Part shown: in pieces, positions 17,711 through 27,771 of the stretch
Layout of the letters: each line of letters starts with the position of its first letter
How positions within the stretch are numbered: position 1 is the stretch's first letter
Assembly (NCBI RefSeq): GCF_943193195.1
Contig: NZ_CALPDG010000011.1
Location: 1 to 64,000 of the forward strand
DNA from: Mediterraneibacter agrestimuris
GTDB taxonomy: Bacteria > Bacillota > Clostridia > Lachnospirales > Lachnospiraceae
Reading direction: 5' to 3'
Length of the DNA: 64,000 nt
Made by a program: the position numbers and the translations under genes
The notes under the pieces: generated by a model
The model's input: only the letters and a program-made list of their open reading frames with translations
What the model was told of the DNA's origin: nothing
Database searches by the model: none

Positions 17711-17754
17711 CCTGTTCCCCGTTCTTTTACACAAATCATATCCGCAGCAGTTCT

Positions 17755-18891
17755 TTACTTTTCACTGCTCTCTTCTACTTTATCTTTCGCTGTCTTGTCC
17801 TTCGCTGTCTTAGCCGTCAGCTTCAGATCATCAGCTGCGCCCGCACTCTGAGTTTCCTCACCGAGATGATAATGTGCCCGCACCTTCTGTTCAATCTCCT
17901 CCATCACTTTTGGATTAGATTCCAGATAATTCTTGGCATTCTCGCGTCCCTGGCCAATCTTATCACCCTCATAGGCATACCATGCGCCGCTTTTCTTTAC
18001 GATATCAATCCCGGCTGCCAGATCCAGAATGTCCCCCGAACGGGAAATCCCTTTTCCGAACATAATATCAAACTCTGCCTCCTTAAACGGCGGCGCAATT
18101 TTATTCTTTACAATCTTGATACGTGTCCGGTTACCTACCATCTCACCGCTCTGCTTCAGCGTCTCTGTCCGTCTCACATCCATACGTACAGACGCATAGA
18201 ACTTCAATGCACGTCCGCCTGTTGTCGTCTCCGGACTTCCAAACATCACGCCTACCTTCTCGCGCAGCTGATTGATAAAAATAACGATGCACTCAGACTT
18301 GCTGATCAACGGTGTCAGCTTACGCAGCGCCTGCGACATCAGCCTTGCCTGTAATCCCACATGGCTGTCCCCCATCTCGCCTTCAATCTCCTGTCTGGGA
18401 ACAAGAGCAGCCACCGAATCAATAACGATAATATCCATTGCACCGGAACGTACCATTGTTTCAGCGATCTCCAATGCCTGATCTCCGCTGTCCGGCTGGG
18501 AAATATAAAGCTCGTCAATATCCACACCAATATTCTTTGCATATACCGGATCAAGTGCATGCTCCGCATCCACAAATCCCGCAATTCCTCCGCTCTTCTG
18601 CACTTCTGAAATCATATGTAATGCAACGGTCGTCTTACCACTGGACTCCGGCCCGAACACTTCTATCACACGTCCCTTCGGAACTCCGCCCAGACCCAGA
18701 GCCAAATCCAGACTCAAACATCCGGTTGGAACTGTTTCTACACTTACACGAGCAGAGGGATCTCCCAGCTTCATCAAGGCTCCCTTGCCAAAATCTTTCT
18801 CAAGCTTCGCTATAGCCGCCTCCAATGCTTTCTTCTTATCTTCACTGTTATTTAACTTTTCAACACTCACACTTGTACTTGTCTTTGCCAT
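17755..18891 (-). CDS. recA: Recombinase RecA
   Basis: ATP-dependent strand-exchange protein and SOS co-protease. The 378 residues show the Walker [10 protein letters not shown] from residue 80, the [13 protein letters not shown] region, the loop-2 segment [21 protein letters not shown] and the C-terminal acidic tail. The tail carries a short repeated TAKDK unit. AGGAGACGAATT precedes ATG at 18891. A LexA-type box overlaps the transcription start, and recX follows. Confidence 0.98.
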   Translation of the reverse strand: MAKTSTSVSVEKLNNSEDKKKALEAAIAKLEKDFGKGALMKLGDPSARVSVETVPTGCLSLDLALGLGGVPKGRVIEVFGPESSGKTTVALHMISEVQKSGGIAGFVDAEHALDPVYAKNIGVDIDELYISQPDSGDQALEIAETMVRSGAMDIIVIDSVAALVPRQEIEGEMGDSHVGLQARLMSQALRKLTPLISKSECIVIFINQLREKVGVMFGSPETTTGGRALKFYASVRMDVRRTETLKQSGEMVGNRTRIKIVKNKIAPPFKEAEFDIMFGKGISRSGDILDLAAGIDIVKKSGAWYAYEGDKIGQGRENAKNYLESNPKVMEEIEQKVRAHYHLGEETQSAGAADDLKLTAKTAKDKTAKDKVEESSEK

Positions 18892-18910
18892 AATTCGTCT
18901 CCTTTTGATA

Positions 18911-18924
18911 CGAACAGTTGTTCG
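18911..18924. promoter_or_regulatory. LexA (SOS) box upstream of recA
   Basis: CGAACAGTTGTTCG has perfect CGAAC-N4-GTTCG symmetry, the Gram-positive LexA box. It sits directly downstream of the recA -10 element and 20 bases before the start codon, so LexA would block initiation. Confidence 0.85.
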
Positions 18925-18935
18925 TTTCTATTGAT

Positions 18936-18964
18936 ATAGTATTATACTTGTTGTAAAATGTCAA
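18936..18964 (-). promoter_or_regulatory. Promoter of recA
   Basis: Minus-strand TTGACA (18959-18964) and TACTAT (18936-18941) have 17-base spacing. The SOS box lies at the expected start site. Confidence 0.7.
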
Positions 18965-19098
18965 CAAGATTTTTTATAAAATAATTTTACACCTTTTCCT
19001 ATGTCATAAATAGGACTCAAGTATGGATAAAAAAGCTTTTTCACTTTTGGGATCACATATCAGATTTTGATATTTTTGAATCTTAGAATCATTACTTT

Positions 19099-19128
19099 TG
19101 CGGGTGCATTTATCTTAACACACCCGCA
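19099..19128 (-). terminator. Hairpin downstream of the DUF5662 gene
   Basis: TGCGGGTG (19099-19106) pairs with CACCCGCA (19121-19128). It follows the gene stop by about 25 bases. No T-tract follows on the minus strand, so termination is uncertain. Confidence 0.4.
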
Positions 19129-19151
19129 CCATATTCACAATAGAATTTGAA

Positions 19152-19688
19152 CTATTTCTCTTTTAATACGACCTTGCGGATATAGGCAAATGTCTTCACC
19201 TCTCCCTTCTCCGCAAGCATACGTAAGAGCTTCTCCAGGAGTGCTTTCGTCTCTGGGTGCATCACATATGCTTCTGTTCCGCCTTTCATGAAATAATTCA
19301 GTGCATCACAGTCCTTATATTGCCGCCCCCGGTACACTTTGCTGGCCGCCATCCGGTCCAAAAACATTTCCACAATATATTTCACCGGCATTCTCATACC
19401 GATCAGATTCTTGCTGCCATCAACACCATAATCAATCCAGTATTCATAATGATGCTTATTGCGGCCCTTGTGATGAAGCCATGCACGTGACAGTCCCGTT
19501 GCCTCCCGCTCTGCGTTGTTAGGGCTTCTGTTTCCCTGGTAATACTTACATCCCACCAAAAATTCCGCAGGGCTGTACTTTGACAAGTCATGAAGAAGTC
19601 CCTGTTTATATAACCCTACTCGGAAACACGCTTTCATCACCAGTATTTTATGTCTTGTGATTGTACAAAAATGTCCAATTGCTTTCAT
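19152..19688 (-). CDS. DUF5662 family protein
   Basis: A 178-residue soluble protein of a family common in Firmicutes and seen in phages, with no known function that I can state. The N-terminal MKAIGHFCTITRHK, GLLHDLSKYSPAEF and HHKGRNKHHYEYW blocks are rich in His and Asp and look like a metal site of an HD-like helical fold. I place the start at ATG 19688, which lies seven bases after the preceding stop and has GGAAGGTGATG upstream; a TTG start at 19706 would overlap that gene. It is the third gene of an operon with a sugar-binding lipoprotein and an inactive debranching-enzyme homologue. Confidence 0.75.
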   Translation of the reverse strand: MKAIGHFCTITRHKILVMKACFRVGLYKQGLLHDLSKYSPAEFLVGCKYYQGNRSPNNAEREATGLSRAWLHHKGRNKHHYEYWIDYGVDGSKNLIGMRMPVKYIVEMFLDRMAASKVYRGRQYKDCDALNYFMKGGTEAYVMHPETKALLEKLLRMLAEKGEVKTFAYIRKVVLKEK

Positions 19689-19695
19689 TTTTTCA

Positions 19696-21396
19696 TCACC
19701 TTCCAACCAGAAATGCTATACTTCTTGCTTCCAGTCTGATCCTTTTCTGATCTTCTATCAGAGTTTCTTCTGTCTGCATGTCCGTTCCGGTATTGTATAC
19801 CAGATACCACTTCTTCCTGTTCGGCAGAGTCGGCAGGGCATATTCATGACCGGTCCAATGCATATTGCAGGCAATGTAACAATCCACATCCTTTACATCC
19901 GCACCACTGTACATCACACCAAGCTGACGGCTGGGCACTTCCGCCGGAGCCTGCCATGCATTTTCACCGTGATAAGACACATCCGGCATTCCGCACCCGA
20001 TCACATCCTGTTCCAGAAGTCTCTGCTCCTTATGAAGCGCCGGATGCTCTCTGCGAAGGGCGATCAGGCATTTCACATATTCCAGAAGTCCTCCGTTTCG
20101 TTCCGTACCATTCCAGTCCAGCCATGCGATCTCATTGTCCTGGCAGTAAACATTATTATTGCCTTTCTGACTGTTCCCAAATTCATCTCCCGCCAAAATA
20201 CACGGAGTTCCCTGTGCGGTCAGCAGAAGAGCAAATGCATTTCTGATCTGATTGTTCCGCAGCTCCACAATCCGTTTCTTTCTGCTCGGACCTTCTACAC
20301 CGCAGTTCCAGCTGTAATTATAATCTGGTCCATCGAAATTTCTTTCTCCATTTGCCTCATTGTGCTTGCCGTCATAGGACACCAGATCATGCAATGTAAA
20401 CCCTGTTTGTCCCGTAATATAATTACATTTTCCATCTGCCTTTGTATTATGCTTGAATGCCTCCATCACATCACGCACCATTCCCTCGTCCCCTTTTAAA
20501 AAACGGCGCATAATATTCTGAAATCCATCCTCCTTCTGCATCAATTTTATGCCTTTTAGCAAAGGATCCTGCTTCAACGAATCCCACGGAACAATATACG
20601 GATTCACAATAAACCCGTCAATATGATATTCCAGCATATAGTATTTGAGACATTCTACTGCGATCTGCGGCAAAATTCCCTCATAGAATGGCATCTCGAG
20701 GACTACTTCAATTCCTGCCTTATGAAATGCCTTCACCATATCCTTTAATTCTTCTGCCGCATGTCCGCAAGCGCTGTAGGCTGTCTTCGGCGAGAAAAAA
20801 TACCCCTTTCCATATCCCCAGTAATTAACCTTTCCATCTACAATTTCGTCAAATTCATATATCGGCATACACTGAATCTGATTAATTCCTAGTTCTTTCA
20901 AATAAGGAATTTTCTCTGCGGCTCCCGCAAATGTTCCTTTTCGCTTCACTTTAGAAGAACTGTGCTTTGTAAATCCGCGTATATGGAGACTGTAGGCGGT
21001 CACCTCATGATAAGGAATCTTTAAATATGTGTCTCCTTCCCAGTCATATTCTGCATCTGGAAACTTTCCGCGGATTTCATGAGCTTCTGCGTTTATTTTT
21101 TTCCCAAACTGTCTCGTTCGGGCAAGTCCCTTTACAAAAGGATCCACAAAAACCTTGCCGCCAATTCGATAATTGTACTCGTATTTTCGTCCGTCCAGAC
21201 CTTCCACTGCCAGAAAACGGACTTCTCCTAATCCTTCCTCTTCCGGCATCTCAAATATTGTTCCCGGCTCCTTATGTCCTACCCGATACAACAGCAGCTC
21301 ACACCGCTTTCCCGCCGGTACAGATACTGCAAAATTTACTTTTCCGTTTCCGTACGTTACACCAAACGGCTGCGGGTAACCTTCCACTTTTTTCAT
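19696..21396 (-). CDS. Catalytically degenerate GH13 / glycogen debranching enzyme (GlgX-like) homologue
   Basis: A 566-residue protein clearly related to GlgX/isoamylase. It keeps a CBM48-like N-terminal domain, HIRGFTKHSSS, KIPYLKELGI, NYWGYGKGYFFSPK, TGFTLHDLVSYDGKHNEANG and SWNCGVEGP. The active site is gone. Region I (DVVYNH in active enzymes) reads EMPFYE. Region II (DGFRFDLA) reads DGFIVNPY, losing the arginine and the nucleophile. Region III (the acid/base glutamate after KLIAE) is KLMQ followed by a gap. Region IV (AHDG) reads GQTG. Most of the loop between regions I and II is also missing. The rest of the fold is intact, with no frameshift, so this is a maintained pseudoenzyme, perhaps a glucan-binding or regulatory protein. 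It starts 15 bases after a sugar-binding lipoprotein gene. Confidence 0.85.
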   Translation of the reverse strand: MKKVEGYPQPFGVTYGNGKVNFAVSVPAGKRCELLLYRVGHKEPGTIFEMPEEEGLGEVRFLAVEGLDGRKYEYNYRIGGKVFVDPFVKGLARTRQFGKKINAEAHEIRGKFPDAEYDWEGDTYLKIPYHEVTAYSLHIRGFTKHSSSKVKRKGTFAGAAEKIPYLKELGINQIQCMPIYEFDEIVDGKVNYWGYGKGYFFSPKTAYSACGHAAEELKDMVKAFHKAGIEVVLEMPFYEGILPQIAVECLKYYMLEYHIDGFIVNPYIVPWDSLKQDPLLKGIKLMQKEDGFQNIMRRFLKGDEGMVRDVMEAFKHNTKADGKCNYITGQTGFTLHDLVSYDGKHNEANGERNFDGPDYNYSWNCGVEGPSRKKRIVELRNNQIRNAFALLLTAQGTPCILAGDEFGNSQKGNNNVYCQDNEIAWLDWNGTERNGGLLEYVKCLIALRREHPALHKEQRLLEQDVIGCGMPDVSYHGENAWQAPAEVPSRQLGVMYSGADVKDVDCYIACNMHWTGHEYALPTLPNRKKWYLVYNTGTDMQTEETLIEDQKRIRLEARSIAFLVGR

Positions 21397-21411
21397 ACTC
21401 TGCCTCTCCTT

Positions 21412-22410
21412 CTACTGCCATCCATCGGTTCCATATAATTCAACATTATCTCTGGTGATCAGAAATGTTTTTTCAAATATCTCATTTTCAAAACTATCTC
21501 CGTTCAATACTGCCAGCGCAGTTTCTACTGCCCGTTTTCCGATATTGATCGGCGACTGTGCACCTGTTCCTATTAAAGACAGATTATTCTCTGCCAGTTT
21601 CTGTTTCACCTCAGGAGAACCATCCACTCCATAAATCAGAACCCCTTTCTTGTCTGCTTCCTCTACTGCTTCCAGCGCTCCCAGCGCAATAGGGTCGTTT
21701 CCGCACATAACCGCGTCTATTTCAGGATATTCTGCCAGAAACTTCTTCATTGCCTCTTTTGCCTTTTCCCGGTCACCCTCCACATCTGCACGGTTGAGCA
21801 CCTCGAATCCGGAATTGGCAATGGACTCTTCAAATCCTGTAATCCTCTGATTAACAGAATTATGTGAAGAACGTTCTAATATAACAACCTTCCCGCCGTC
21901 TGGCAGGCGTTCCTTTAAATCTTCTCCGCATACGAACCCGGCATTTTTATTGTCTGATCCGATAAATGCTTCTGTAAGACTGCTGTTCTTTACTTGTGTA
22001 TCCACATTGATCACCGGAATTCCTGCATCATCAAGAGCTTGCAGCCCCTCATTAATCTGTTCACTATCCACCGGACACAGGAAAACAGCCTTAACGCCCT
22101 CGTCGATCAATTCCAAAATCTGCTCATTCTGAAGCTGTGCATCATCCTGCGGGTCTCTGCTCATCATACGATGCCCCTGAGCCTCAAGTTCCGTTCGGAC
22201 TGACAGTTCAAGTGTCTCAAAATAAGGATTTCCCGTACCAGTTCCGCTGTACCCGAAAAGGTATCCGCTTTTCTCTTCTTCTGTTCCTTCCTTATCCCCT
22301 TTCTCGATAACTGCATTATCTTCCGGTGTTCCTACATTCTTTTTGCAGCCGGTTACCGCTGCTGCAACGATCATTACTGCAAAAAGAACACTCAGTACCC
22401 TTTTTTTCAT
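21412..22410 (-). CDS. Sugar-binding lipoprotein, periplasmic-binding-protein type 1 (RbsB/MglB-like)
   Basis: Exported lipoprotein with a signal peptide (VLSVLFAVMIVAAAVTGC), lipobox cysteine at residue 22, an acidic linker and the ribose/galactose-type binding fold: YSGTGTGNPYF, EQILELIDEGVKAVFLCPVDS, INVDTQV, VILERSS, AVMCGNDPIALGALEA and YGVDGSPE. No ABC or permease genes accompany it, so it is an orphan binding protein, working with a distant transporter or as a sensor. It heads an operon with the inactive GlgX homologue and the DUF5662 gene, and has a good promoter at 22496-22525. AGGAGGATGCAGC precedes the ATG. Confidence 0.85.
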   Translation of the reverse strand: MKKRVLSVLFAVMIVAAAVTGCKKNVGTPEDNAVIEKGDKEGTEEEKSGYLFGYSGTGTGNPYFETLELSVRTELEAQGHRMMSRDPQDDAQLQNEQILELIDEGVKAVFLCPVDSEQINEGLQALDDAGIPVINVDTQVKNSSLTEAFIGSDNKNAGFVCGEDLKERLPDGGKVVILERSSHNSVNQRITGFEESIANSGFEVLNRADVEGDREKAKEAMKKFLAEYPEIDAVMCGNDPIALGALEAVEEADKKGVLIYGVDGSPEVKQKLAENNLSLIGTGAQSPINIGKRAVETALAVLNGDSFENEIFEKTFLITRDNVELYGTDGWQ

Positions 22411-22495
22411 GCTGCATCCTCCTGTTATATAATTACTGAATTTTCATATATGCATACTTGTATAACATTGTTTTTCAATATAATATGTACTTTTC

Positions 22496-22525
22496 ATTTT
22501 ACAGTGGCTTTTCTATGATTGTCAA
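22496..22525 (-). promoter_or_regulatory. Promoter of the sugar-binding lipoprotein operon
   Basis: Minus-strand TTGACA (22520-22525) and TAAAAT (22496-22501) are spaced by 18 bases. The leader of about 80 bases is AT-rich with no clear structure. Confidence 0.55.
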
Positions 22526-22539
22526 GTAACAGAATCCTC

Positions 22540-22568
22540 TTGCGTTTTATCTTCAGATTTGCTAGAGT
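22540..22568 (+). promoter_or_regulatory. Promoter of the DUF1292 gene
   Basis: TTGCGT (22540-22545) and TAGAGT (22563-22568) have 17-base spacing. The start codon follows 35 bases later. The promoter is divergent from that of the lipoprotein operon. Confidence 0.45.
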
Positions 22569-22602
22569 AAACTTAGCATTTGAATAACGAAAGGAGATTA
22601 CC

Positions 22603-22920
22603 ATGAACGAAACAATGGATACTGTTACACTGCTTCTGGACAATGACGAATCTGTAGAATGCGCAATTCTCTGCATCCTCCCGGTACAGGGCAAGGATTA
22701 CATCGCTCTGCTTCCGTTGGATGACGAGGGAGATACCGAGGAAGAGAGCCGCGTATTTCTCTATCGTTATATCGAACATGAAGACGGCGAACCGGAACTT
22801 GAGAATATTGAAGACGATGAAGAGTTTGATGTCGTTGCCGATGCTTATGACGAGTGGCTGGATACACAGGAATATGAAGAACTGGATTTAGACGCCCTTG
22901 GATTAGATTCCCTGGAATAA
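22603..22920 (+). CDS. DUF1292 protein (YrzB-like)
   Basis: A very acidic 105-residue protein of the DUF1292 family. The conserved half is VTLLLDNDESVECAILCIL then GKDYIALLPLD and FLYRYIEHEDGE, a small beta fold, followed by an acidic helical tail ending LDLDALGLDSLE. Function is unknown; members are usually found near ruvX/yqgF or similar housekeeping genes, but here it stands alone on the plus strand. AAAGGAGATTACC precedes the ATG. It converges on the helicase gene with only eight bases between the stops. Confidence 0.85.
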   Translation: MNETMDTVTLLLDNDESVECAILCILPVQGKDYIALLPLDDEGDTEEESRVFLYRYIEHEDGEPELENIEDDEEFDVVADAYDEWLDTQEYEELDLDALGLDSLE

Positions 22921-22928
22921 TCACACTA

Positions 22929-24761
22929 CTATTCAAACAATTCATCAACAAAGCGGGAAGGCGCTGCGTCCTTTCCGTTTTTTATTTTCACATAAGTAAT
23001 CTGAAGAATCTCCTTTGCCCGTGTCATTGCCACATAGAACAATCTCCGTTCCTCTTCTTCCCCGGTTTCTTTCAATGCCTTCTTATAAGGAATCTGTCCC
23101 TCATTGGTCTGAATCACAAAAACCGCATGAAATTCCAGTCCTTTAGCTGCGTGCATAGTCATCAGTCTGACTCCCGAACGATTCTGATCCTGTTTCTGTG
23201 TTCTTGCCCTTAGTTCACTGGTATATGCTTCAATCTGTGTAAACCACTCTTCTGCCGTCTCATAAGGCTTTGCCGCCTCTTCAATTTCCGAAAGCACCTC
23301 TGACAGACTGCTTTTCTGGATTCCTTTAGACTGGGCATATTCCCTCAGAAAGTCATCATAGCCGATTCGTTTTCTTATATACTGTATCGCCGCATAAGGA
23401 GCCATCTTCTTCAACATTTTTAAATCCCACTCGAATTGGTCGATCCGGTCCTGCATCCACTCTTTTTCCTCATATACTTTCCGCAATTCCTCAAAAGAAA
23501 TGTCTCCGCCTCCTGCTGCTGCATCCCTCCCCAGATACCGCAGCGGACGGTTCATTACCTGCAGGAAATCCGCACGGGTAATATGTCCCGACGCCATACG
23601 CAGATAGGCACAGATATCCTTTGCAATAAAATGGTCATACAGGTTTGGCATGTGTTCTCTCATTTGAAATGGAATCTTTTGCTCTACCAGCCGGGCAACT
23701 ACCGCCCTGACATCTGTATGAATCCGGTAAAGAATTGCAATCTGCTCTGCTTCCACACCTGTATTCAAATATTTCTCAACTTCCGAGACAACATATTCCG
23801 CCTCTTCTGCAGAATCCTTTACTTCCTGCACATGAAGGCTGTGCCCTGCCGGTTTTTCCGCCTGAATCACCTTTTTAAAGCGCACCTGATTATGTCCGAT
23901 AACCTTCTGGGCATTTCGCACAATATTGACTGTTGAACGGTAGTTCACATCCAGTACGATCTGCTTCGTCTCAGGATAGTCCTTTTGAAACTGAAACATC
24001 AGTTTTGCATCTGCTCCCCTGAATCCATATATAGCCTGATCATCATCCCCAACAGCAAACAAATTCCGCTCCGGCTCTGCCAGCATACGGATAACATCAT
24101 ACTGCACCTGATTGATATCCTGAAACTCATCAATCAAAATATATCGAAACTTATCCTGCCACAATTTCAGTGCATCAGGGCGCTTCACAAACAAGTCATA
24201 ACACAATACCAGCATATCGTCAAAATCAATTTTCCGAAGCTGTTTACGCATCTTCTCATATTCCAGATAAATACTGCGAAAAACATCAGGCGCACAGCAT
24301 TTACTTTTATATTCTTCTATAGAAGCCCTGTGATTTTTCACAATACTGATTTCATTGACGACTTCCTGCAAGAAATCTTCTTCGTCAAAAATTTCCAGAT
24401 CCTCCCGCTGATCAATAATCTGGCGCAGCAGCCGGTATCTGTTCTCTTCTGCAAAAATATTTTCTGGTCCCAGTTTGTATGCCCACTTCAAAATCCCGTA
24501 ATAAATTCCGTGAAAAGTACCCATTGTAACCGGAAGCCGTTTTCCATCCATCAGCGACTGCAGTCTCAGCTTCATCTCCGCCGCCGCATATTTAGTAAAA
24601 GTAATGACCAGAATTTCTTCTGGCCTTACTTTACAAACCTCTATGAGGTACTTAATTCTGTTTACAATCGTCAGTGTCTTCCCAGAACCCGGTCCCGCCA
24701 GTACAAGGCACGGCCCCCTGTTGTGAGAAATCGCCTGTTTCTGAGCCTGATTAAAACTCAT
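22929..24761 (-). CDS. UvrD/PcrA-like superfamily 1 DNA helicase
   Basis: ATP-dependent 3'-5' DNA helicase. Motifs in order: Q-motif FNQAQKQAI, Walker A GPGSGKTL, ITFTKYAAAEM (Ia), DEFQDINQVQYD (II), VGDDDQAIYGFRGA (III), LDVNYRS (IV), VRLMTMHAAKGLEFHAVFV (V) and EEERRLFYVAMTRAK (VI). At about 610 residues it is shorter than PcrA (around 740) and lacks the C-terminal RNA-polymerase-binding Tudor part. So it is a second, compact UvrD-like helicase rather than PcrA itself. The ATG at 24761 lies behind GAGGTGG; a GTG two codons earlier is also possible. Confidence 0.88.
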   Translation of the reverse strand: MSFNQAQKQAISHNRGPCLVLAGPGSGKTLTIVNRIKYLIEVCKVRPEEILVITFTKYAAAEMKLRLQSLMDGKRLPVTMGTFHGIYYGILKWAYKLGPENIFAEENRYRLLRQIIDQREDLEIFDEEDFLQEVVNEISIVKNHRASIEEYKSKCCAPDVFRSIYLEYEKMRKQLRKIDFDDMLVLCYDLFVKRPDALKLWQDKFRYILIDEFQDINQVQYDVIRMLAEPERNLFAVGDDDQAIYGFRGADAKLMFQFQKDYPETKQIVLDVNYRSTVNIVRNAQKVIGHNQVRFKKVIQAEKPAGHSLHVQEVKDSAEEAEYVVSEVEKYLNTGVEAEQIAILYRIHTDVRAVVARLVEQKIPFQMREHMPNLYDHFIAKDICAYLRMASGHITRADFLQVMNRPLRYLGRDAAAGGGDISFEELRKVYEEKEWMQDRIDQFEWDLKMLKKMAPYAAIQYIRKRIGYDDFLREYAQSKGIQKSSLSEVLSEIEEAAKPYETAEEWFTQIEAYTSELRARTQKQDQNRSGVRLMTMHAAKGLEFHAVFVIQTNEGQIPYKKALKETGEEEERRLFYVAMTRAKEILQITYVKIKNGKDAAPSRFVDELFE

Positions 24762-24819
24762 TTCCACCTCTTTACTTCTAACTACTTATTGTCTCCAGCT
24801 ATACAACTCAAGCAAAACG

Positions 24820-26277
24820 CTATGCATTGAGCTTTTCAATTGCTGCATAAATTCGCTTCAGGGACTCTTCCCTGCCAAGAACTTCCATGATTTCCGTTGC
24901 CCCTCCCGGTGTATTCTGCTTACCGGACACGGCGGTACGGATCGGCCACATCACATATCCGATCTTATATCCCTTCTCACCCGCGAATGCCTTCAGGCTT
25001 TCAAACAAAGCGTCATTACTATAATCCCTCTGAGCCTCCAGTACCGGAATAAGTTCTTTTAATGTCTCCAGAGAATTTTCCGCATTAGTTTTCATCTTCT
25101 TATGTGTATACATGACATTGTCATACTCTGGAACTTCCTCGAAAAAGTCAATCTGCTCCTTAATATCAGGCAAAATTTCAATTCTTGTCTTCACAAGAGC
25201 AGCAATCTTCTTTAAATCGAAATCTTTCGTTACAACCTCGCGGATATACGGCTCTGCCATCTCGTAAAAACGGTCAAAGTCCATCGCTTTTAAATACTCG
25301 CCGTTCATCCATTTCAGCTTCACAATATCAAATACAGCCGGAGATTTGCTCATATGACGGTAATCAAATGCTTCTACCAGATCTTCCAGGCTGAAGACCT
25401 CACGGTTGTCTGTCGGACACCAGCCAAGAAGCGCCACATAATTCACAACAGCCTCTGTCACAAATCCCTGAGCAATCAAATCTTCAAAAGAAGAATGACC
25501 GCTTCTCTTGCTTAACTTCTTATGCTCTTCATCCGTGATCAGCGGACAGTGTACATATACCGGAACCTCCCAGCCAAAAGCCTCATACAGCCGGTTATAC
25601 TTTGGCGCAGAAGACAAGTATTCATTGCCGCGTACCACATGACTGATTTCCATCAAATGGTCGTCTACCACATTTGCAAAATTATAGGTCGGATATCCGT
25701 CAGACTTAATGAGAATCATATCATCTAATTCTGCATTGGGAACGGTAATGTCTCCGTAAATCTCATCATGAAAGGTGGTCATGCCTTCATTTGGTACATT
25801 CAGACGTATAACCCACGGCTTGCCCGCCGACAAATTTGTCTCTACCTCTTCTTTTGTAAGATTCAGGCAGTGCTTGTCATATACAACAATTTCCGTACCG
25901 CTTTCGGATACAGATGTCCGCAGAGAATCCAGACGTTCCTTATCACAGAAGCAATAATATGCATCTCCCTGTTCTACCAGCTGTTTCGCATACTTCAGAT
26001 ACAGACCAGAAGCCATACGCTCGCTCTGGATATAAGGACCGTATCCTTTATCCTTATCTGGTCCCTCGTCATGAACAAGCCCTGTCTTCTCCATTGTACG
26101 GTAAATGATTCCCAATGCTTCCTCTACAAATCTCTCCTGATCGGTATCCTCAATACGCAGCAGAAAATCTCCATTCTCATGCTTTGCGATCAAATATGCA
26201 TAAAGCGCCGTGCGAAGATTCCCGACATGCATTCTTCCTGTGGGGCTGGGCGCAAATCTTGTTCTTACTTTACTCAT
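24820..26277 (-). CDS. gltX: Glutamyl-tRNA synthetase
   Basis: Charges tRNA with glutamate. From ATG at 26277 the protein is 485 residues: [20 protein letters not shown] holds the HIGH-like signature, LSKRSG is the KMSKS-like loop, and the anticodon-binding domain follows. I reject an in-frame start 24 codons upstream because the family always starts at this point and AGGAG lies eight bases before 26277. As in most Firmicutes without GlnRS it may also charge tRNA-Gln, but that cannot be shown here. The gene stands between the helicase and the repeat protein. Confidence 0.96.
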   Translation of the reverse strand: MSKVRTRFAPSPTGRMHVGNLRTALYAYLIAKHENGDFLLRIEDTDQERFVEEALGIIYRTMEKTGLVHDEGPDKDKGYGPYIQSERMASGLYLKYAKQLVEQGDAYYCFCDKERLDSLRTSVSESGTEIVVYDKHCLNLTKEEVETNLSAGKPWVIRLNVPNEGMTTFHDEIYGDITVPNAELDDMILIKSDGYPTYNFANVVDDHLMEISHVVRGNEYLSSAPKYNRLYEAFGWEVPVYVHCPLITDEEHKKLSKRSGHSSFEDLIAQGFVTEAVVNYVALLGWCPTDNREVFSLEDLVEAFDYRHMSKSPAVFDIVKLKWMNGEYLKAMDFDRFYEMAEPYIREVVTKDFDLKKIAALVKTRIEILPDIKEQIDFFEEVPEYDNVMYTHKKMKTNAENSLETLKELIPVLEAQRDYSNDALFESLKAFAGEKGYKIGYVMWPIRTAVSGKQNTPGGATEIMEVLGREESLKRIYAAIEKLNA

Positions 26278-26360
26278 AATCCATTCTCCTATCTTCCTTT
26301 TCATTTCAGAAACTTCTCTTATTATAGAACAAGTATGAAAAATGTTCAAGGAGAAACAAC

Positions 26361-27722
26361 TTACAAAATCAGTACGTCATAACCTGCAAATATTTCCTGG
26401 TACCATAAAATATGTTCCTCTGGAGCCCTCACTTCAATTCCATTTCCGTTGTGGACCCCGAATATATTTTCGCCGAGTTCTATTGCTTTGCACTGCCAGA
26501 AATCAAGACGCGAAATCGCTGTATCTTCAAACGCGCCTGATGCTATTCTCGTCACCTCTGCCGGAACAACATACATATCCATTCTTCCTCCCGGAAATGT
26601 AAGAAGCGTTGTCCCGTTTCTATCAAACAGTACTCCGTCAATACTCACGCATCCTGGATTTCCCGCGGCAGCTTCTATCCATTCCAGAAAGTGCATCCCT
26701 GAAAATGCGCCTTCTTCAATAATAGAAATATTCGGCGGAATGTAAATTTCTGTAATCCCTGTCCCAATTTCCGCAAAAGCACCGCTTCTGATTCCCACAC
26801 ATTCTTCTGACGGCAGTTCCAGGTACCCATCCGTAGCTGCCAGCAAAGCGCCGTCACTTCCACAGATCATTCCCTCTCCGTCAATCAGAAAGCCCGCAGG
26901 CGCAGCCGGAGTTTCCGGTATCTCTTCTGTATTACTGTCATCTTCCATAATTATATCATCAGCAGATTCATCTACAGCCGGTCCGTCTGTCACAAAATCA
27001 TCCTCAATATCATCATCTCCCGGCGTCACTACATCCTCAGATGTATCCTCCTTTGGCACTGTAATATCTCCTATCTCATTTTCCTCTGGCATGTCATCCC
27101 CTGGCAAGACAATATCATTATCTATATCTTCTGTAAAACCTGTATCCGGTACAATGACATCTTCTTTCAATTCCTCCGTATCATCTCTTCCTGATATAAT
27201 GAGGTCTCCCGGCAATTCATTTATATCATCGCTCTCAGATATAATAATATTTTCTTTCGGTATATCTATTTCCGGTATCAGTACTCCTGTCACACTTTCA
27301 AACGACTCCTCCGGCGCCGTTTCTTCCATTGTTATTTCCACGACTGGTATTTGCATGGCAATTTCCGTCAGCATAAAAAGTTCTGTGCTTTCTTTCCATT
27401 CTTCTAATTTTGCCCCAGCTTTAAGGAACGAGCCGGATGCCTTATCACCGGCAAATGCTTTTGAATGGAACATCAGATCAAACTTTGTATCTGCAACTTT
27501 CTTCACTTCCGGAATTTCTTTTATGCTGTAGTTCATAGTGTCCGGTTCTGCATATTGCGTATGCAGCGGAGCCAGAACCTCCATTGCCGCCAAAAATCCG
27601 GCTGTCACTATTGCTGCTTTCGCAATGTCAAAGCTATAATTCTTCTCCCTGCTGCAGCTCAGTATGCCGTCATCACATATCCCGATTTCTGGAATACACA
27701 CCAGTTTTATTCGATTTTTCAT
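26361..27722 (-). CDS. BspA-type leucine-rich-repeat protein with acidic linker
   Basis: A 453-residue protein in three parts. Residues 1-60 include one hydrophobic segment ([18 protein letters not shown]) that could anchor it in the membrane. Residues about 110-275 form a low-complexity acidic linker built on repeated Pro-Gly-Asp-Asp/Glu phrases such as [12 protein letters not shown]. The C-terminal 170 residues are LRR_5/BspA units ([56 protein letters not shown]). Such repeats usually bind proteins at the cell surface. The N-terminus has no classical signal peptide, which is odd. No sortase motif is present. The gene is alone between gltX and a terminator. Confidence 0.65.
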   Translation of the reverse strand: MKNRIKLVCIPEIGICDDGILSCSREKNYSFDIAKAAIVTAGFLAAMEVLAPLHTQYAEPDTMNYSIKEIPEVKKVADTKFDLMFHSKAFAGDKASGSFLKAGAKLEEWKESTELFMLTEIAMQIPVVEITMEETAPEESFESVTGVLIPEIDIPKENIIISESDDINELPGDLIISGRDDTEELKEDVIVPDTGFTEDIDNDIVLPGDDMPEENEIGDITVPKEDTSEDVVTPGDDDIEDDFVTDGPAVDESADDIIMEDDSNTEEIPETPAAPAGFLIDGEGMICGSDGALLAATDGYLELPSEECVGIRSGAFAEIGTGITEIYIPPNISIIEEGAFSGMHFLEWIEAAAGNPGCVSIDGVLFDRNGTTLLTFPGGRMDMYVVPAEVTRIASGAFEDTAISRLDFWQCKAIELGENIFGVHNGNGIEVRAPEEHILWYQEIFAGYDVLIL

Positions 27723-27771
27723 AACCCCAACCTGTCCTTTTCCACTAATCTCCAGAAATTCTACACAAGAA

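Noticed and set aside
19696-21396. Active glycogen debranching enzyme
   Set aside because: All four GH13 active-site regions lack the required residues, so an enzymatic call would be misleading.
23985-24830. 281-codon plus-strand frame antisense to the helicase
   Set aside because: Shadow of a gene with a complete set of helicase motifs on the other strand.
26278-26349. 24-codon N-terminal extension of gltX
   Set aside because: GluRS proteins start at the [10 protein letters not shown] block; a good ribosome site serves the internal ATG at 26277.
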